Shown: positions 14,001 to 26,319, counted from the first letter of the stretch. The stretch: 64,000 bases of DNA from Mya arenaria (GCF_026914265.1 NC_069124.1:32387383-32451382); one strand, 5' to 3'. Notes: generated by a model not told the origin, from the sequence alone. Numbers and translations are program-made.

Positions 14001-14312
14001 AAGATGAAGAAGCAGATGATCCCCCGCTTAATAATATGAATGAGCCTGATGTTGATTATGACGAATTTGATTGCGAAATTATTTCTGATACGGCATCTTT
14101 TTCACCAAGTAAACCAAACGCAAGAACATTCAATATTTACCGTCACAGGATACAGACTGTGCGCAATAAAAAAACTACATAGACAGCCGATTGATGAATG
14201 TTTGTATCATCTTGACCATGGTCGTGTTGATGGATCTTTTTTACGACCTGGAGTTAAATACCCTAGCAACATTTTTCATGACGACAGAAGAGGTGGTGAG
14301 CTGAAAGAGTGA

Positions 14313-15480
14313 TAATGAAGTCCGCTTTAAAGTAACATAATACAGTCAACTGATACTATCTTTGTAATGTTCCATGTTTTTAATTGTACACGTGTTTGTT
14401 AAGAAATACATTTAATCGTATTTAAAAATTAAATAAGTGGTTTTATGGCCGAGTATTGTCTGTTGTACCGACCGTACATATGTCATAAAAGAAATGTGTT
14501 AAACGGATAATAGGAAAATAAAATATTTTAATTGACTTTTTAATTATTGTATAATTGTTAATACATGACTGTATTAAAGGATTGAAATTCATTTCGGGGG
14601 CATTCATACAAACACGCTTCACGGGAAATGCCATTTCGATCGGTATATTCAAGATCGCATGTATGCCCCCAAAATGAATTTCAAGCCTTATATTTACAAT
14701 ATTTGTTTTCTGCATACTTATTAAAATCCATTTTTTTCTCGAAACCTTTAAAGCATTTATTTTTTGCATACGAATGAGAACCACGCGTCACTGTAAAAAT
14801 GAATAGAACATTGAAGTACCGCCCCTTTTTAACAGCATCACTACAATGTAATTTTATCATAACGCAGAACATAGTTCTGTTTTATTGTGTCGTACTTTTA
14901 TCTTTATTTTATATTTAAAATGTTAAAAAAGAAACGGCCCGACATGATTCATTTGATGACAGCTTATAACTATTTGTTTTAAAGAATTTTGACATGCTCT
15001 AGTTTTTACCAAAAGTCGACAAGTCAATGTGTACTCCCACAAAGAAAAGAAAATAGAAATGAGATTAAAGTAAAACGAATTCATGCCATTGAAGTAAAAA
15101 CAATGCGTATTGTATTGTGATAGTATGCGTTACCTTATTAAAATTCAATAAAGTCGCACTGTTCGTCTTTTGTAAGTAAACTACATAAGGGTAAATAAAA
15201 AAAAAACTTTACCACCATTCCCCTTTCATTTGTATTCCTGTCTTCTTCAACCTTCACCACGATGCGTGAACATACTCTCAAATTAAATATAGTTTTTAGA
15301 GTAAATCAAGTTAGTAAAAAGCAAACAACATAGTGCTGCCAATTTGTTTTTCCATCATTTCCATTCTTTGCCTGAAAAAAGCACAAGAAGCATACCTGAA
15401 TGTGTTCTGTACGAATCACTGGCACTCTTTCCTTCCATATTTTCATTTCACAATTGATTTTAATAATAATGAACTCGTAT
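14313..15480. other. 3' flank of copy 1
   Basis: No further gene seen. The stretch aligns with 43683-44280 downstream of copy 2, for example 15220-15300 with 44040-44120. The region 14580-14690 contains an imperfect inverted pair around short GAATGCCCCC-like motifs (near 14590 and 14670). Confidence 0.5.
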
Positions 15481-15611
15481 CAAGTAGAACTAATCTCTTT
15501 TCTTAAATAAACAAAAACATTTTAATATTGATGTAACAAATTTGACATGTATTTGTTACATCAATATTACAATGTTTTTGTTTATTTAAGAAAAGAGATT
15601 AGTTCTACTTG
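15481..15611. repeat. Near-perfect 61-bp inverted repeat (hairpin 1)
   Basis: Left arm 15481-15541, loop 15542-15550 (9 bases), right arm 15551-15611. The arms pair at 60 of 61 positions. Unit B at about 44290-44370 has the left-arm sequence only, followed directly by the sequence that lies after the right arm here, so the right arm is a new inverted copy. Confidence 0.95.
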
Positions 15612-15675
15612 AAAACTGCTCAAAATGTAAAGACATACAAATTCACCGCGACATTTGTATTGTTTTTAATGTCAA

Positions 15676-15764
15676 CATTTGGATCACCTCGGCCATCCCA
15701 TCTAAAACACCTTGGATAATACATCCAAGGTCTTTTAGATGGGATGGCCGAGGTGATCCAAATG
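15676..15764. repeat. Near-perfect 42-bp inverted repeat (hairpin 2)
   Basis: Left arm 15676-15717, loop 15718-15722, right arm 15723-15764, 41 of 42 positions pairing. It is more GC-rich than its surroundings and has no counterpart seen in unit B. It could be a tiny foldback element. Confidence 0.93.
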
Positions 15765-15839
15765 TCCAAAGCATATAAATTATGCGCAATTCCTGATTAA
15801 GTTTGAAAGGCCTGTATATGTTATTAGTAACAGCTTTAT

Positions 15840-16560
15840 CTAGGCTAAGGAGCGCGTGAAATTTGATCTGCTGAGGGACGAATTATATAATGAAATTTAG
15901 CATGTAGCCCACCTAGATGTAGCCTGTGAAACAGGCGAACCCAGTGTCCCTTAGGTGTCAAACCGGATGGAGATGACCACCGAACCTGAACAGCTGGTAC
16001 ATGAATTAGGGAACATGAGACATAGGCAATATTCCGCGAGAATCGGCCCTGCGAGAAGACACCTATTGGCCCTTAAGTTGGAAGAGCGTCACCGGCCAAG
16101 CCTCTTAGAGTTGGTCATACTAATGTTATTTACGGGGGACTGGATTCACTTACTCAATCCAGCGTAAAGCTCACATCTTTGCAAACCCACGAGTTCCGAC
16201 AGTTCGACAGCCAGGAGTGACGACATACTTGTGTAGAACGAGGGGGTACTTTCAAGCTCAACAGACCACATATATCAAATTATATACTGAGTTCAATGCA
16301 CTCTCTCCAAACACGCCAGTAATGACGCCATCACCTAGGCTGCCAATACCAAGGAGTCTTAAAGGGACGGACCGGTTGTGAGCGGACCTAGCGAGGAGAC
16401 GGCCACCTAGACGATATGCAGCAATAAAAAGGGTAACACAGGCGGTAGTGGGAACGCCTGGCGCGATGCAAACAACTCCGGAAGAGGATAATAGAATATA
16501 ACGAAAGGTACGCACATATATAGATCAATTGAAGTGGAGGCCACAGAGAAACATCAAATA
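15840..16560. other. Anonymous GC-richer insert in unit A
   Basis: This block is visibly less AT-rich than its neighbours and has no counterpart at the matching place in unit B (after 44450). It has short open frames on both strands (15955-16167 plus, 16258-16515 minus), none of which I recognise. Most likely a fragment of a dispersed element. Confidence 0.4.
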
Positions 16561-18600
16561 CTAATCAGTTTTCATGGTGAAATAAAAGTCTACTGACCCC
16601 ACCAATGATTGGATACATAAGAAGAAAATATTAAGTGAAAGATTAAATTTAATAGTGACTAACAATTTAAAAGTGTTCAACTAGTTTAAAGTGTTATTCA
16701 ATTTTACTTGGTATTGTTAATCTTAAGTGAATTTAATAACAGAAGGGCTAGCCTAGCGTCCAGCATGTTTTTGCAAATAATTTAACCATTGAGAAAGGCA
16801 TTTTGAATGGTATTGATGTCTGGATTTAACATTATTTTCACATAACGTGTACTGATCTCAAACCTGTTGTTTTAGGGCACACAGCGAAATGAGGTGATTC
16901 TTGATTGCAATTTAAGTCAACATATTTCCTTAATAGTTTCGCCATTTTACTTTGAATCGTGGATAACTTCGCTATAGATTTTGACCTTTCTCCTTATACA
17001 TTTCTCGAAAAATGTATAAGGCGGCATTGATATTGCGTTTATTACAGAATGCCTTAATAAGAAGGTGATAATGCTATTTAGTTGATAATTCATAATTCAC
17101 CTTGTTTGTTATAATAATATATTGTAATAATCTACTGTTTGATGTTTTCCAACTTTGGAAATTTCACGATCTTTGTCGATTCGTACGCCATCTTGAATAC
17201 ACCCCATGACTGTCAACCAATCGGGTCATTTGACGAAATCTGAGTGATATTGTGCCGGGTCATTTTGGGTCAGGTAGAATGACCATTATCGGGATATTTA
17301 ACTATTTGAGCAAAAAACAACGTGAAATAATTGTTTCGGGACAGTGACATTGTGACCAATGCCTGCTTAGTATACATTACAATGAAACGTAACAAAACAG
17401 AAGGATAAGTCCAACCTGATTATTGAATAAATCACTTGCAGGCACTCAATTAACAGGCAGCGGATTTATACTGAATTGACATCCTTATACAGATTAATCT
17501 TTAAGTTATTCATTTACCATATATTTATTCCATGGGAAACATACCTACATTACTGTATTACTGTGTCATGCTTTGCCACCGCAATTATTGAATTACGCGT
17601 TTTGCTTTTGACGGTGCCGCCGACTACTTTATATGTATCATTGCATCATTGTGTCATATATACATATATGACCGATACAGACACTACCTATACGATTTTA
17701 TGATAAATATATATATAAATATTGCCGTAATTCAAAAATATTATGAATATAAACTTGATACACTTATTAATGACACATATTGAAAATACAAAACTTCTAT
17801 CGCTCTAATATGGATATTTCATGAGTTTTGCGCCAGTCATCAACTGTAAAAACAGGCGAGCGTTCATGTGATTCTGTTATTTTCATTTTATTCAATTTGG
17901 TCCTTGTATATGCAGAAGAATGATTACATCCATCAGATATATGTTGATCTTATTACACTAGTACTTATAAATAGTACCTAGAATATATAAATAACAGTAA
18001 GCGAAGAAAGGAAGGATAGGTCTAGAAGATGATAACGGTCAATGACGAGTCACTGTAGCGCCACATCGCCAGTGCAACGTATTCTCACTGATATAATTTC
18101 TGGAACTAGGTTGGTATTCAATGCAGGTCTTAATTGAATCTAAGAAAGATGTAGTTAATGTGTTGCATGATATAAATAAAAACTTATACAGTGAATGATG
18201 TCAATCATGTATGACTGACTTAAGTACAATATGTTTTATGTGACATCGTTTGTTTTAGTCCCGAAACAAAAGGTGGGTGACTCTTGTTATGTAGGCTTCT
18301 TCAAATCGCTGATATAACATAGTTATTTCGCATTGAACAATGCATTTAAAGAAATGATATTAATAAAGTGATTAGACTTTTTCAATGATATACCAGTGAT
18401 CAGACAATCCATTCCTTGGGGTTGGGGTTGTGTGGGTTTTTTTTTCAAAATGATGCCGAAATCATATTGACAAGATAGTTCTGGATTTTTCATTCACAAT
18501 CCAAATATTTCAACTTTTGGCGCTGTAACCTTGTCAAAAAAGCCCAGAAATTATCCTCTTTTAAAAAGATGTTATTTATTGCAATAACAATAGTGAGGCA
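16561..18600. other. Spacer of unit A, duplicated in unit B
   Basis: No gene seen. 17500-18600 aligns with 46020-47110. The best conserved part is around 18040-18110 against 46370-46440, where a run of about 30 bases beginning GTAGCGCCACATCGCC is the same in both. Confidence 0.6.
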
Positions 18601-19535
18601 TTTAAGAATCGGTTAACACGTCAATAGCTTTACATGTTATGATGAGAGTAATGTTTGCAAATATATGTAACTCCCTATATCGGACAACCTATACAGAGCA
18701 AAACTATAGGGAGCCTAAGGGAAATCACTAAAACTTTAACTCTAAATATTCAGTCTCGTAACAATACCGACAGAAGGTATGTGTCAAAGTGAAAAGTTAC
18801 ATTTAATAAATACTTCTAGATGTACGCAATTATGTGTACTCTTCAAAGTGTACTTATTTTGTTTTAGGTTAGAGTTACTACACCAGACGTTTTTGTATAC
18901 ATCATTAACGAAACTATCACTTTCGAATTAGTGTTACTAAATAGCTGAACACTCACTTATGTAACAGTAATTCTATGTAAAAGGTATCTCATACATGTTT
19001 GTTAAACGAGTAAATATTCATAACTAACTTTGCAATACAAAACGTTACATGATGAACGGATAGATCACAATACCCATGTTATGCTTAGGACGCATACATG
19101 TCAAGTGATCTAACTAAAAATGCATTGTAAACATATATACTAATTTTTCTTTTTAGGTCTTTTTTATCAGATGTTATTAATTGCATAAACTTTTGCATGT
19201 TTGGTCTACGTCTATAAAATAGTGGTATACATTCATGTCTTATATCAGAGTATAGGCCACATTCCAGAACAAAATGATATTCGTCTTCTAAGACTTGACA
19301 TGTGTTACATTTCCTCTCTTCAACGGGTATAGGATTGGGCTTCGCCCATCTTCCACTCTCGATCATAAGTTTATGTGCAGATACACGTAACCTTTATAAA
19401 CTAAATCGAAACTTTTTAATACTGCATGAGATTAAGTAAGGTTGGATGTAAACATGCTATAATGTTATAAAACAATGCTCTACTAGAAACTTCTAATCTT
19501 CCGTTCCAGTTTTGGATAAAATTATCATCAAGTCA
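18600..19535 (-). mobile_element. LINE 3' fragment (non-LTR retrotransposon), minus strand
   Basis: 19085-19366 on the minus strand encodes a protein tail with IESGRWAKP, ERKCNTCQVLEDEYHF and later a YNAF block. It matches the C-terminus of the LINE at 38647-39198 (IETGRWARP, ERKCTFCNVLEDEFHF). Similarity continues in broken frames upstream to about 19535 (IQNWNGRLEVSSRALFY). The lower-coordinate part to about 18600 is absent from the matching place in unit B and is probably the 3' untranslated part; that end is uncertain. Not functional. Confidence 0.7.
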
Positions 19536-19625
19536 AGAGGGGATGATCGAATATAATCGAAAGCCGAACATCTGCTATTATCGATTATGATCACCCTCGA
19601 TCGTTTTTTTACTTAAAAACATACA

Positions 19626-19722
19626 CTACATGTCGAGGGGTGAAATGCAAAAAGGTTCTAAGTGACATTAAATAAAGAAGAAGACAAAACCTTTTCGCTT
19701 TCACCCCTCGATGTGGAAATAG
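19626..19722. repeat. Short inverted repeat (small MITE-like)
   Basis: Imperfect inverted arms built around GAGGGGTGAAA near 19635 and TTTCACCCCTC near 19698, total about 95 bases. Too small to carry a gene. Confidence 0.55.
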
Positions 19723-19734
19723 CATTTGTTAAGC

Positions 19735-19850
19735 CATGTTATGACATGAATTTATTCTTAATGCGTAAGCAAGGCTCGTTCTCTATGCTCATACCGCCCA
19801 TTCTTAAGCATTAAGAATTTACTTCATGTCATATAACTATTACATGGCTT
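19735..19850. repeat. Inverted repeat around TTCTTAATG motifs
   Basis: TATGACATGAATTTATTCTT at about 19740 pairs with the complementary block near 19825-19848. A related inverted pair sits at 47835-47930 in unit B, so the structure predates the duplication. Confidence 0.6.
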
Positions 19851-22560
19851 AATCGTGTTTGATATGCTTACTCCGCCCATTCATAATCATTAAGACATTA
19901 CTTCAGGTCACATAACTGACTTAGAATACAACCTCATTGGCTGAAACATTGTCAACCTCAAACCTGACGCAGCGAGTGTGTTTCGAGTGGGTGTCAGTAG
20001 GCAGACCTTTAAACACGCGCGAAGGTTGACATTCTTAATGTTTAGGTATACTTGTTTATAATTGCATATCTGCAATTTCATCGGCTAAAAATGTAGCTTG
20101 TATTGTAGTGTTTATAAGCTATAGATAGCTTAATGATCTATGATCATCTGATAAATAAATGTTCTGTTGTGTTTTGTTCATCATATATCATAATTAGTAT
20201 TATGAATGTACAAACTTATTTAAATAATGTGTTTGCTATTCAACATGTTATATCTTTATGTCCGTATCTAGTATAAAAATACAATTTCGATCCTATCTGA
20301 TTCGATTAGAGTAATTGTTTGATAATGTCAAATCCGGCGTCAGCACATTCCATGAGTTGGAGTGCATTCGTTGCATAAAGTCCAAGACATATCCGTAAAA
20401 CGGAAGGAAATCGGTGTTTATACGTTCATTATATTGACCGAGGAAGTTTCTCTCAACAGGTAAACACCATGGCCGAATCCCCACAAATAACTGCTTTCTC
20501 ATCAAGCGATTTTAAAAAAGAACAAACACGGATTTTCCTGGTAATAAATTTCAAGTGAAAGTTATTATCAAAGCAATATCAGACAGATTTATGATAGTAA
20601 AATGTGATAAGATCTTATCTAGACATTTAGGTGAAATCTACGTTTCAGATTTCTTTTGGAAAGGTTTATTTGTAGATGACGATAAATCATTTTTCAGCCT
20701 AGGCGTATTTTAACAATACAAATTTATAAGGAATGGAAATGCTACAAGTTTATCACTTAATCGTTCTTGTTTAAAAAAACAACACGCCTAAACCTAATGG
20801 CACTTTATTCGTGTGCAAGTGTCCATGCATTATCATTTAAATCGACAATAAAATTGACAATATCTTTTCCACCGGTTGCGCAATCATTTAATATATTAAA
20901 TATATCATTTATATACATATAAATTAGCAGCTGCACATCTTATCAATACTGTTTTGTACAGGATGTTAAAAGAACTGATGACTTTCTATTGTAAATGACA
21001 AATAAATTAAATGTTCTGAATATATTTAAATATTTACATATTAAATGAATCGTGTTTAAACTTTTGGGGGTTGAATGTTATTTACAACTGAAATGTTATA
21101 CTTAATACTGCTTGAGTAAACAATTTTCTTCGCCCAATTTATAGGCATATACTTGTTTCATTGTCCGTCCGTCCGCTCCCTATTTGTGTCCGATCCATAT
21201 CTCCTCGACCGATGTGAGGATTTTAAAACAAAATAACAAATGTTCTCGACTTCAAGCCGGCATGCAGAACTACGTGCCGAATGCATGCTGCAGATACATA
21301 CCTTCAACGACATGGAAGAACCCATTTGAGTTCGAACAATTCAATGGCGATTGTCAATCCTTTAGATCATCAGTACGTTGTTGCCGAAGATCAAATTGGC
21401 AACACAATTACTTCATTTTTATCTTGGTAGTTTTCTTGCATAAAATCAGCTGTGTAATGTAAAGTCAATTATTTTAAAATTTGGCTGTTAGTATTTCAAT
21501 GTCATTGTTATTATATTTTGTATGGCTTAAAGCTTAATAGAATGCATTTGTTAAAAAAATCCAGCACTAGACTATGAACTATTTATAGCATGGTAATGAA
21601 TAATTCATGGAATGATTATTTTCAAACAAAGAATTCTTTTTCACTAGTTGTTGCATGTTTTGTTTACTATTTATTTCATTCATAGATTTGCTAAGACATG
21701 ACAATCAGTTATATAGGTTTTCTCGCATATTACAAATACTCCAATATCAAGCAAGAAGACTTGAATGTTGTAATAATTTAATTATATGCAATTGCTGTTT
21801 TGCTATGCCAACATAGCGGGAATCGGTTCGCTACTGAACAGACATATTTTCAAAGAAAAAGGCCAAGTGTACGTCGTATGTGTTACACTGCCTGCCTAGA
21901 TCTTTATGTGCTAAAGACCACCTATAACCAGCGAAGAAACTAAACGCTCATTCAAACACTGGTAAAAGACCGAAGGCGGGACGCTGTAAGCTATGTTTCT
22001 TTTAAAAGAGAAGAATTGGAAATGGTTTTCTTTTTCAAAGGTCTTCATTCGAAGAATGCCTTCCGACGAAGCATTAATGGCGCAATTTATCACGTGGTAT
22101 ACACTCACTGATACAAATGTAAAAGTAGTAGTGGAGTGTGGCAACAAGAGGAAACTAAATAAGTCTTTATCTATAAAGAAATAAAGTATGGGCTTGGTTT
22201 GTAATGGTTTTACCTTGTAAGTAAATAAGTGACAAAAAAAAATAAAAATAAGAAAAATGTATTATATACCAGCTCAATTTTTAAAATTTTCGGCATAGAA
22301 AAGGATCGAAATATTTAAAATAGTTAGTGCTAAATGTTCAAAGTACGTTGAATTATAAGTTATCGCACTTTCATATCAGCTAGCTAGCACAATTTTATCT
22401 CGCGTGTTAAGAATAAAATCTTCAAACTTGAACTGGTACAATTCAAATGTTTTTGACAGTCTTGCAATAATTGTTCGAAAGGCACTCAGCTTACTTTATG
22501 TTTCCCCTAATTGACTGCAACATTATATCGCATATACGTGTTTTTGTTGTATATTTCAAC
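19850..22560. other. Spacer of unit A
   Basis: No gene seen. 20480-21180 aligns with 50130-51700. At 21180-21270 there is a single copy of the unit that is amplified at 51720-52570. Short open frames here have no recognisable domain. Confidence 0.5.
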
Positions 22561-23762
22561 ATAAACAAATTCGCAATTCTGAATTGCCGTATTTTAAGTA
22601 TTTTATCAAAAGTTTTTGAAAAGGGGTAGTCTACAAGTAGAATATTATTTTAAAGATAATTCTTTTAATAACTTCCATTCAGGTTTTAGGAGTGGGTTCT
22701 TCACTGAATCATGTTTGATCCACTTAACTGATTTTATAAAATTGGAAATGGACAAGGGTAATTTGATAGGCATGGTTCTCTTAGATCTTCAGAAGACATT
22801 CGATACTGTTGACCATACCATTCTGCTCATGAAACTTCAACCATCAGGTCAGGGTGATGACATACTGAGATGGTTTAAATCCTACCTTTCATTTAGACAG
22901 CAGCTTGTAGATGTCTCTGGTGTACAGTCTGCAACTGCTCCTATAAACACGTGGTGTCCCCCAAGGGTCCATACTTGGACCAATTTTGTTTTTAATCTAT
23001 GTCAATGATATGCCTGCAGTGGCACAAAACAAACTTTTGCTGTATGCAGATGATTCTGGCGTACTTGTATCTGGTAAGAATAAGTCTGATATTGAGAAGA
23101 TTTTAACTGATGATTTAAATATCGCATTCAATGGCTAGTAGATAAGAAGTTGTCACTGCATTTAGGAAAGACCGAGCCAATTTTGTTTTGATCGAAGTGT
23201 TAGCTCAAATCTAACTATAACCTCAATGTTTCATGTAAATGATACAGTTACAGAATCCACTACATCTGTCAAAAACCTTGGGGCTACCTTGGATCAGAAT
23301 TTGTATTTTTATGAAATGGCACATAACAGTTATAAAGAAGGCCAATTCCAGGTTAAAATTCCTGTACCGTAAACAGGATTATTTGACTCAACATACAAAG
23401 AAATTCCCAGAAATTATTATTACGCTTGTTCCATATGGTAGCATGGCCTTACTCAGGTCTTACAAAAATAAACTACAAACTACACAACATAAGATAATTA
23501 GATTTGCACTCAATCTTGACTGTAGATCTCACATTGGTTCCATGTTATATGGGATAACATTTAACATTCCAAAACAAAATTCACTCCTATAGTACAAGAA
23601 TTAGAGAAAAAGGTGCCTTTGCTGTTCCAAAGGGTTTGGATTAAAGTCATTCTGTTACTTAGGTTGTAGTCTTTGGAACAAATTGCCTGCAAGTATCACT
23701 CAAATTGTTCATTTAGCAAATTTTAAGGTTGCTGTTAAGCGCCATATGCTTGATAATTGAGT
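22560..23762 (+). mobile_element. Degenerate LINE with reverse transcriptase remnant
   Basis: Three reading frames together give a non-LTR reverse transcriptase: LLDLQKTFDTVDH near 22775, GVPQGSILGP-type block near 22951-22980 (in a shifted frame), LLYADD near 23037-23054, and a tail with TQHKIIRFALNLDCRSHIG near 23490 and LWNKLPASI near 23665. The order and motifs fit a CR1/L2/Jockey-type element. Several frameshifts, an internal stop after the YADD block and missing 5' parts make it dead. It differs from the LINE family at 19085 and 38647. Confidence 0.85.
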
Positions 23763-25398
23763 AATGTAATATGATTATTTTTAAATGTTGTGTGTAGGTT
23801 ATTTTTTATTAAAAAAATATTATACAAGTAAAGCGATGGAGGATTTAAAATTGTGGTTTTGTTTTCAGACCATTTCCCTCAGTGCATAATTGTATTTAAT
23901 CTTTTTATGTAACTCTTTAATTTAATTTTATAAAATGTGCATAAATTAAATTGTGATATTTTTCTAAACTCTGTGATATGATTTGAGTCTAAGTTATACT
24001 TGTGATAAAATGCAAACAATCCACTTACTGTGATACTAATTTAAAGCGATAGGATTATATACATGTGTGGTCTTAATTGTATTTATTTAAGTTAAAAATG
24101 CCTCTCCATTTCATGCCACCGACATTAAGGACCTCAATGGAAATAAGGGTTCTCTGTGACATGATCTATCTATATAAAATCGTCCTAAAAATCCTAGGGG
24201 CAAATTTGCCAGCGTGAGTTAATTTGCCCGCGGGGCCAAATTTGCACCCTTGGAAAAGGTTGGGCATATTAACGCAATATTATTACACCACCTGAACAGA
24301 TCTGTTAAATAGCGATGTGAATGCGTATCAACAAATAATTTAGATAATTCGACAGGAATTTCAATTAAACAGATCAAAATGATTGATATCTAAATTGTAT
24401 TTTAGACAGAAAACTTTTATTTAATGTGTACTTAGACATTGCGTAGAAGTGAAAGTAAATCGACCATGTAATTGTCATTACTAATGATGTAGTTTATGGT
24501 TCAATTTGTTTAGGTTTAATTCAGTGTAGTTCATCGCAAAATGAAAAGTTAGTTTTGATAAAGTGTGCAAGTAATGGAATAAATTTTGTGGCTAGTATGA
24601 CCAAATTCTTCCCATAACTCACTCTCCCCACTTGTAAATAGTATCCCATTCGTCACAAATGTGTAGACTGGGATTTCATTTCACACATCTCAGTTACCCA
24701 TAACTTAATATCTGTGAACTTAGTGTTCGATACAGGTTTTTGATGTAACATGAACATATATATGAAAACCTACAGAAACAAGCCCAGTAGCAGAAAGTTT
24801 AAACATAAACCCCGTTTGAAATCAAATTCTTCATATTTCAATAACAATGTGCAATTTTACCACAAATGTTCATGCTTACATCTGAATCCCATTTTCCCCA
24901 CATATTATTGTGTTATGAACCCCGACATGTTTTACCGTAGTCGTATGTCTAGGTTTTGTTTGTGGTTGCACTCAGTAAAAGCAGAGTTATGACCGCTGAA
25001 TAATCTAAAGAGCGTGCAATATTGTATCTCAACAGTAATTTTGGTGAGAGTGATGTATTTTTACAAGGATGTTACTTGTCCAGCATGAGCAGTTGTGCAT
25101 CTGGGTTTTGTATGTTGCTCTGCTCTTTTGTTATGGCCCTTGAGTTTTTAAAAAAAATATGGCGATTTTGTGTCACGCATATCTACAACATTATTTGAGC
25201 CAGAGTCATGACACGTAAGTGAAATGTTAATCAGCACATACAGTTGTACACCAGTCCATTGTATGTAACCGGTTCAATGTTTGGTCAACTGAATCCACAA
25301 TGTTATTGATTGGTTAATGTTTATGCAATTATTACTACTAACCAATCAATTTTTTTACTGAGTCAACTAGCCAGTATATAACCTGTAGAGCACCACCC
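23763..25398. other. Upstream spacer of unit B
   Basis: No gene seen. From about 24250 it aligns with 430 onward of unit A, including 24870-25010 against 1000-1130. The stretch 24190-24240 holds a short inverted pair of TTTGCC/GGCAAA motifs. Confidence 0.55.
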
Positions 25399-25408
25399 GG
25401 AGTTCTTG

Positions 25409-25436
25409 TCCCGGAGTATAAACTTCTAACACCACC
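25409..25436 (+). repeat. SINE 3' tail fragment
   Basis: A 28-base block resembling the 3' tail of the SINE at 25447-25747, flanked on both sides by GGAGTTCTTG (25399-25408 and 25437-25446). Confidence 0.6.
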
Positions 25437-25446
25437 GGAGTTCTTG

Positions 25447-25747
25447 AGGTCCGCCCGGTTAGCTCAATCGGTAGAGCTTTGGACTCTGAATCGGACAACC
25501 CGGGTTCTATTCCCGGGCGGACCAGGTCACTTCTGTTGTAATTGGTTATGAAATCCTTTCTACGACCATTCGCACTGTACCACTTCCCTTGGCATGTACA
25601 GAAGTTGTCAGTTCCTCGCAGAGGTGAAGGCACCTAGTACTGGTTCTGCCCAGGATAGGTGTGCGTGGTTGAACTGTCACTCTGGGACCCTTCATTGTGC
25701 TCACGCCGGGACCCGGAGTATACATTACTAACATCACCACCACCGCC
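25447..25747 (+). mobile_element. tRNA-derived SINE 1
   Basis: The head at about 25451-25525 is tRNA-like: TAGCTCAATCGG (A box), GGGTTCTATTCC (B box), and an anticodon-loop-like CTCTGAA that would read CTG. The anticodon stem is mismatched and the acceptor geometry is off, so it is not a working tRNA. A 200-base body and a CACCACCACCGCC tail follow. GGAGTTCTTG lies at both ends. Confidence 0.75.
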
Positions 25748-25757
25748 GGAGTTCTTG

Positions 25758-26054
25758 TGGCGGATCCGTAGTCTAATGGTAACATACTTGACTATCAATC
25801 CAGAGGTCACATGTTCGATTCCCCGTCGCATCACTAAAAAATAATAATCGTATTCGTCCGGTAAGGACGTTAAATGGGGGTCCCGTGTGACAGTTCTATG
25901 CACTGGTGCACGCTAAAGAACCAAGGTAGCTCTAACCAGGGTTACATTCTGTCTGTGCACTATGGTCCAAAAACCTAAAATAACTAACAATCTTAACGGA
26001 ACACTCGCCGAATGGCCAAGGCCCGAGTGCGAGTATAAATAAGCTTACACACGC
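25758..26054 (+). mobile_element. tRNA-derived SINE 2 of a different type
   Basis: The head has GTAGTCTAATGG (A box) and GTTCGATTCC (B box). The body contains GGACGTTAAATGGGGGTCCC and GCACGCTAAAGAACC, which resemble a conserved SINE core that I recall from mollusc genomes. GGAGTTCTTG occurs at both ends (25748-25757, 26055-26064). Confidence 0.75.
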
Positions 26055-26319
26055 GGAGTTCTTGATTTTTACAGATAAAAGCAAATAATCTTGTTATGGC
26101 GGTGCTCATCAAAGTTATGGTTCTTGAAATAATTAAAATAGGCATATTGAGCATTGGATTTTGCATTGCATTTATCTTAAAAAGATAGAGACATTAACCT
26201 TAACAAGGATGTTAGTCTGCATATGAAGTGCGCCAAGGTTACTGTTACTTTAAGTCGTAAGAATTTATTTTTCTTCCTAGCTAAAGTTCAAATAAGATAA
26301 AACTGCATGTTGTTTTGTT

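Larger units (their letters stand above)
6754..14312 (+). pseudogene. Chitin synthase, copy 1 (decayed pseudogene)
   Basis: Same eleven-exon layout as the other copies: 6754-6986, 7523-7722, 8149-8289, 8496-9410, 9637-9829, 10236-10360, 10453-10552, 11278-11446, 11897-11965, 12158-12293, 12468 to about 14312. All splice sites look usable, including the GC donor of intron 9. Damage relative to copy 2: one extra base near 7575 in exon 2; in-frame TAA at 8802 and TGA at 8844; a 140-base deletion at about 9214 that removes a membrane segment and shifts frame; a 2-base loss near 9720; an 11-base loss near 12607 followed at once by TAA at 12614; a 1-base loss near 12765 that restores frame; and one extra base near 14168 in the C-terminal tail. 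The LDGDVD motif reads LDDDVD. Stretches of strong similarity remain, for example QRRRW near 12771 and the membrane block after it, so inactivation is fairly recent. Product not expected to be functional; transcription cannot be judged. Confidence 0.9.

Noticed and set aside
25451..25525. tRNA gene reading CTG (Gln)
   Set aside because: The stems are mismatched and the acceptor and D-arm spacing is wrong; a SINE body and tail follow directly.
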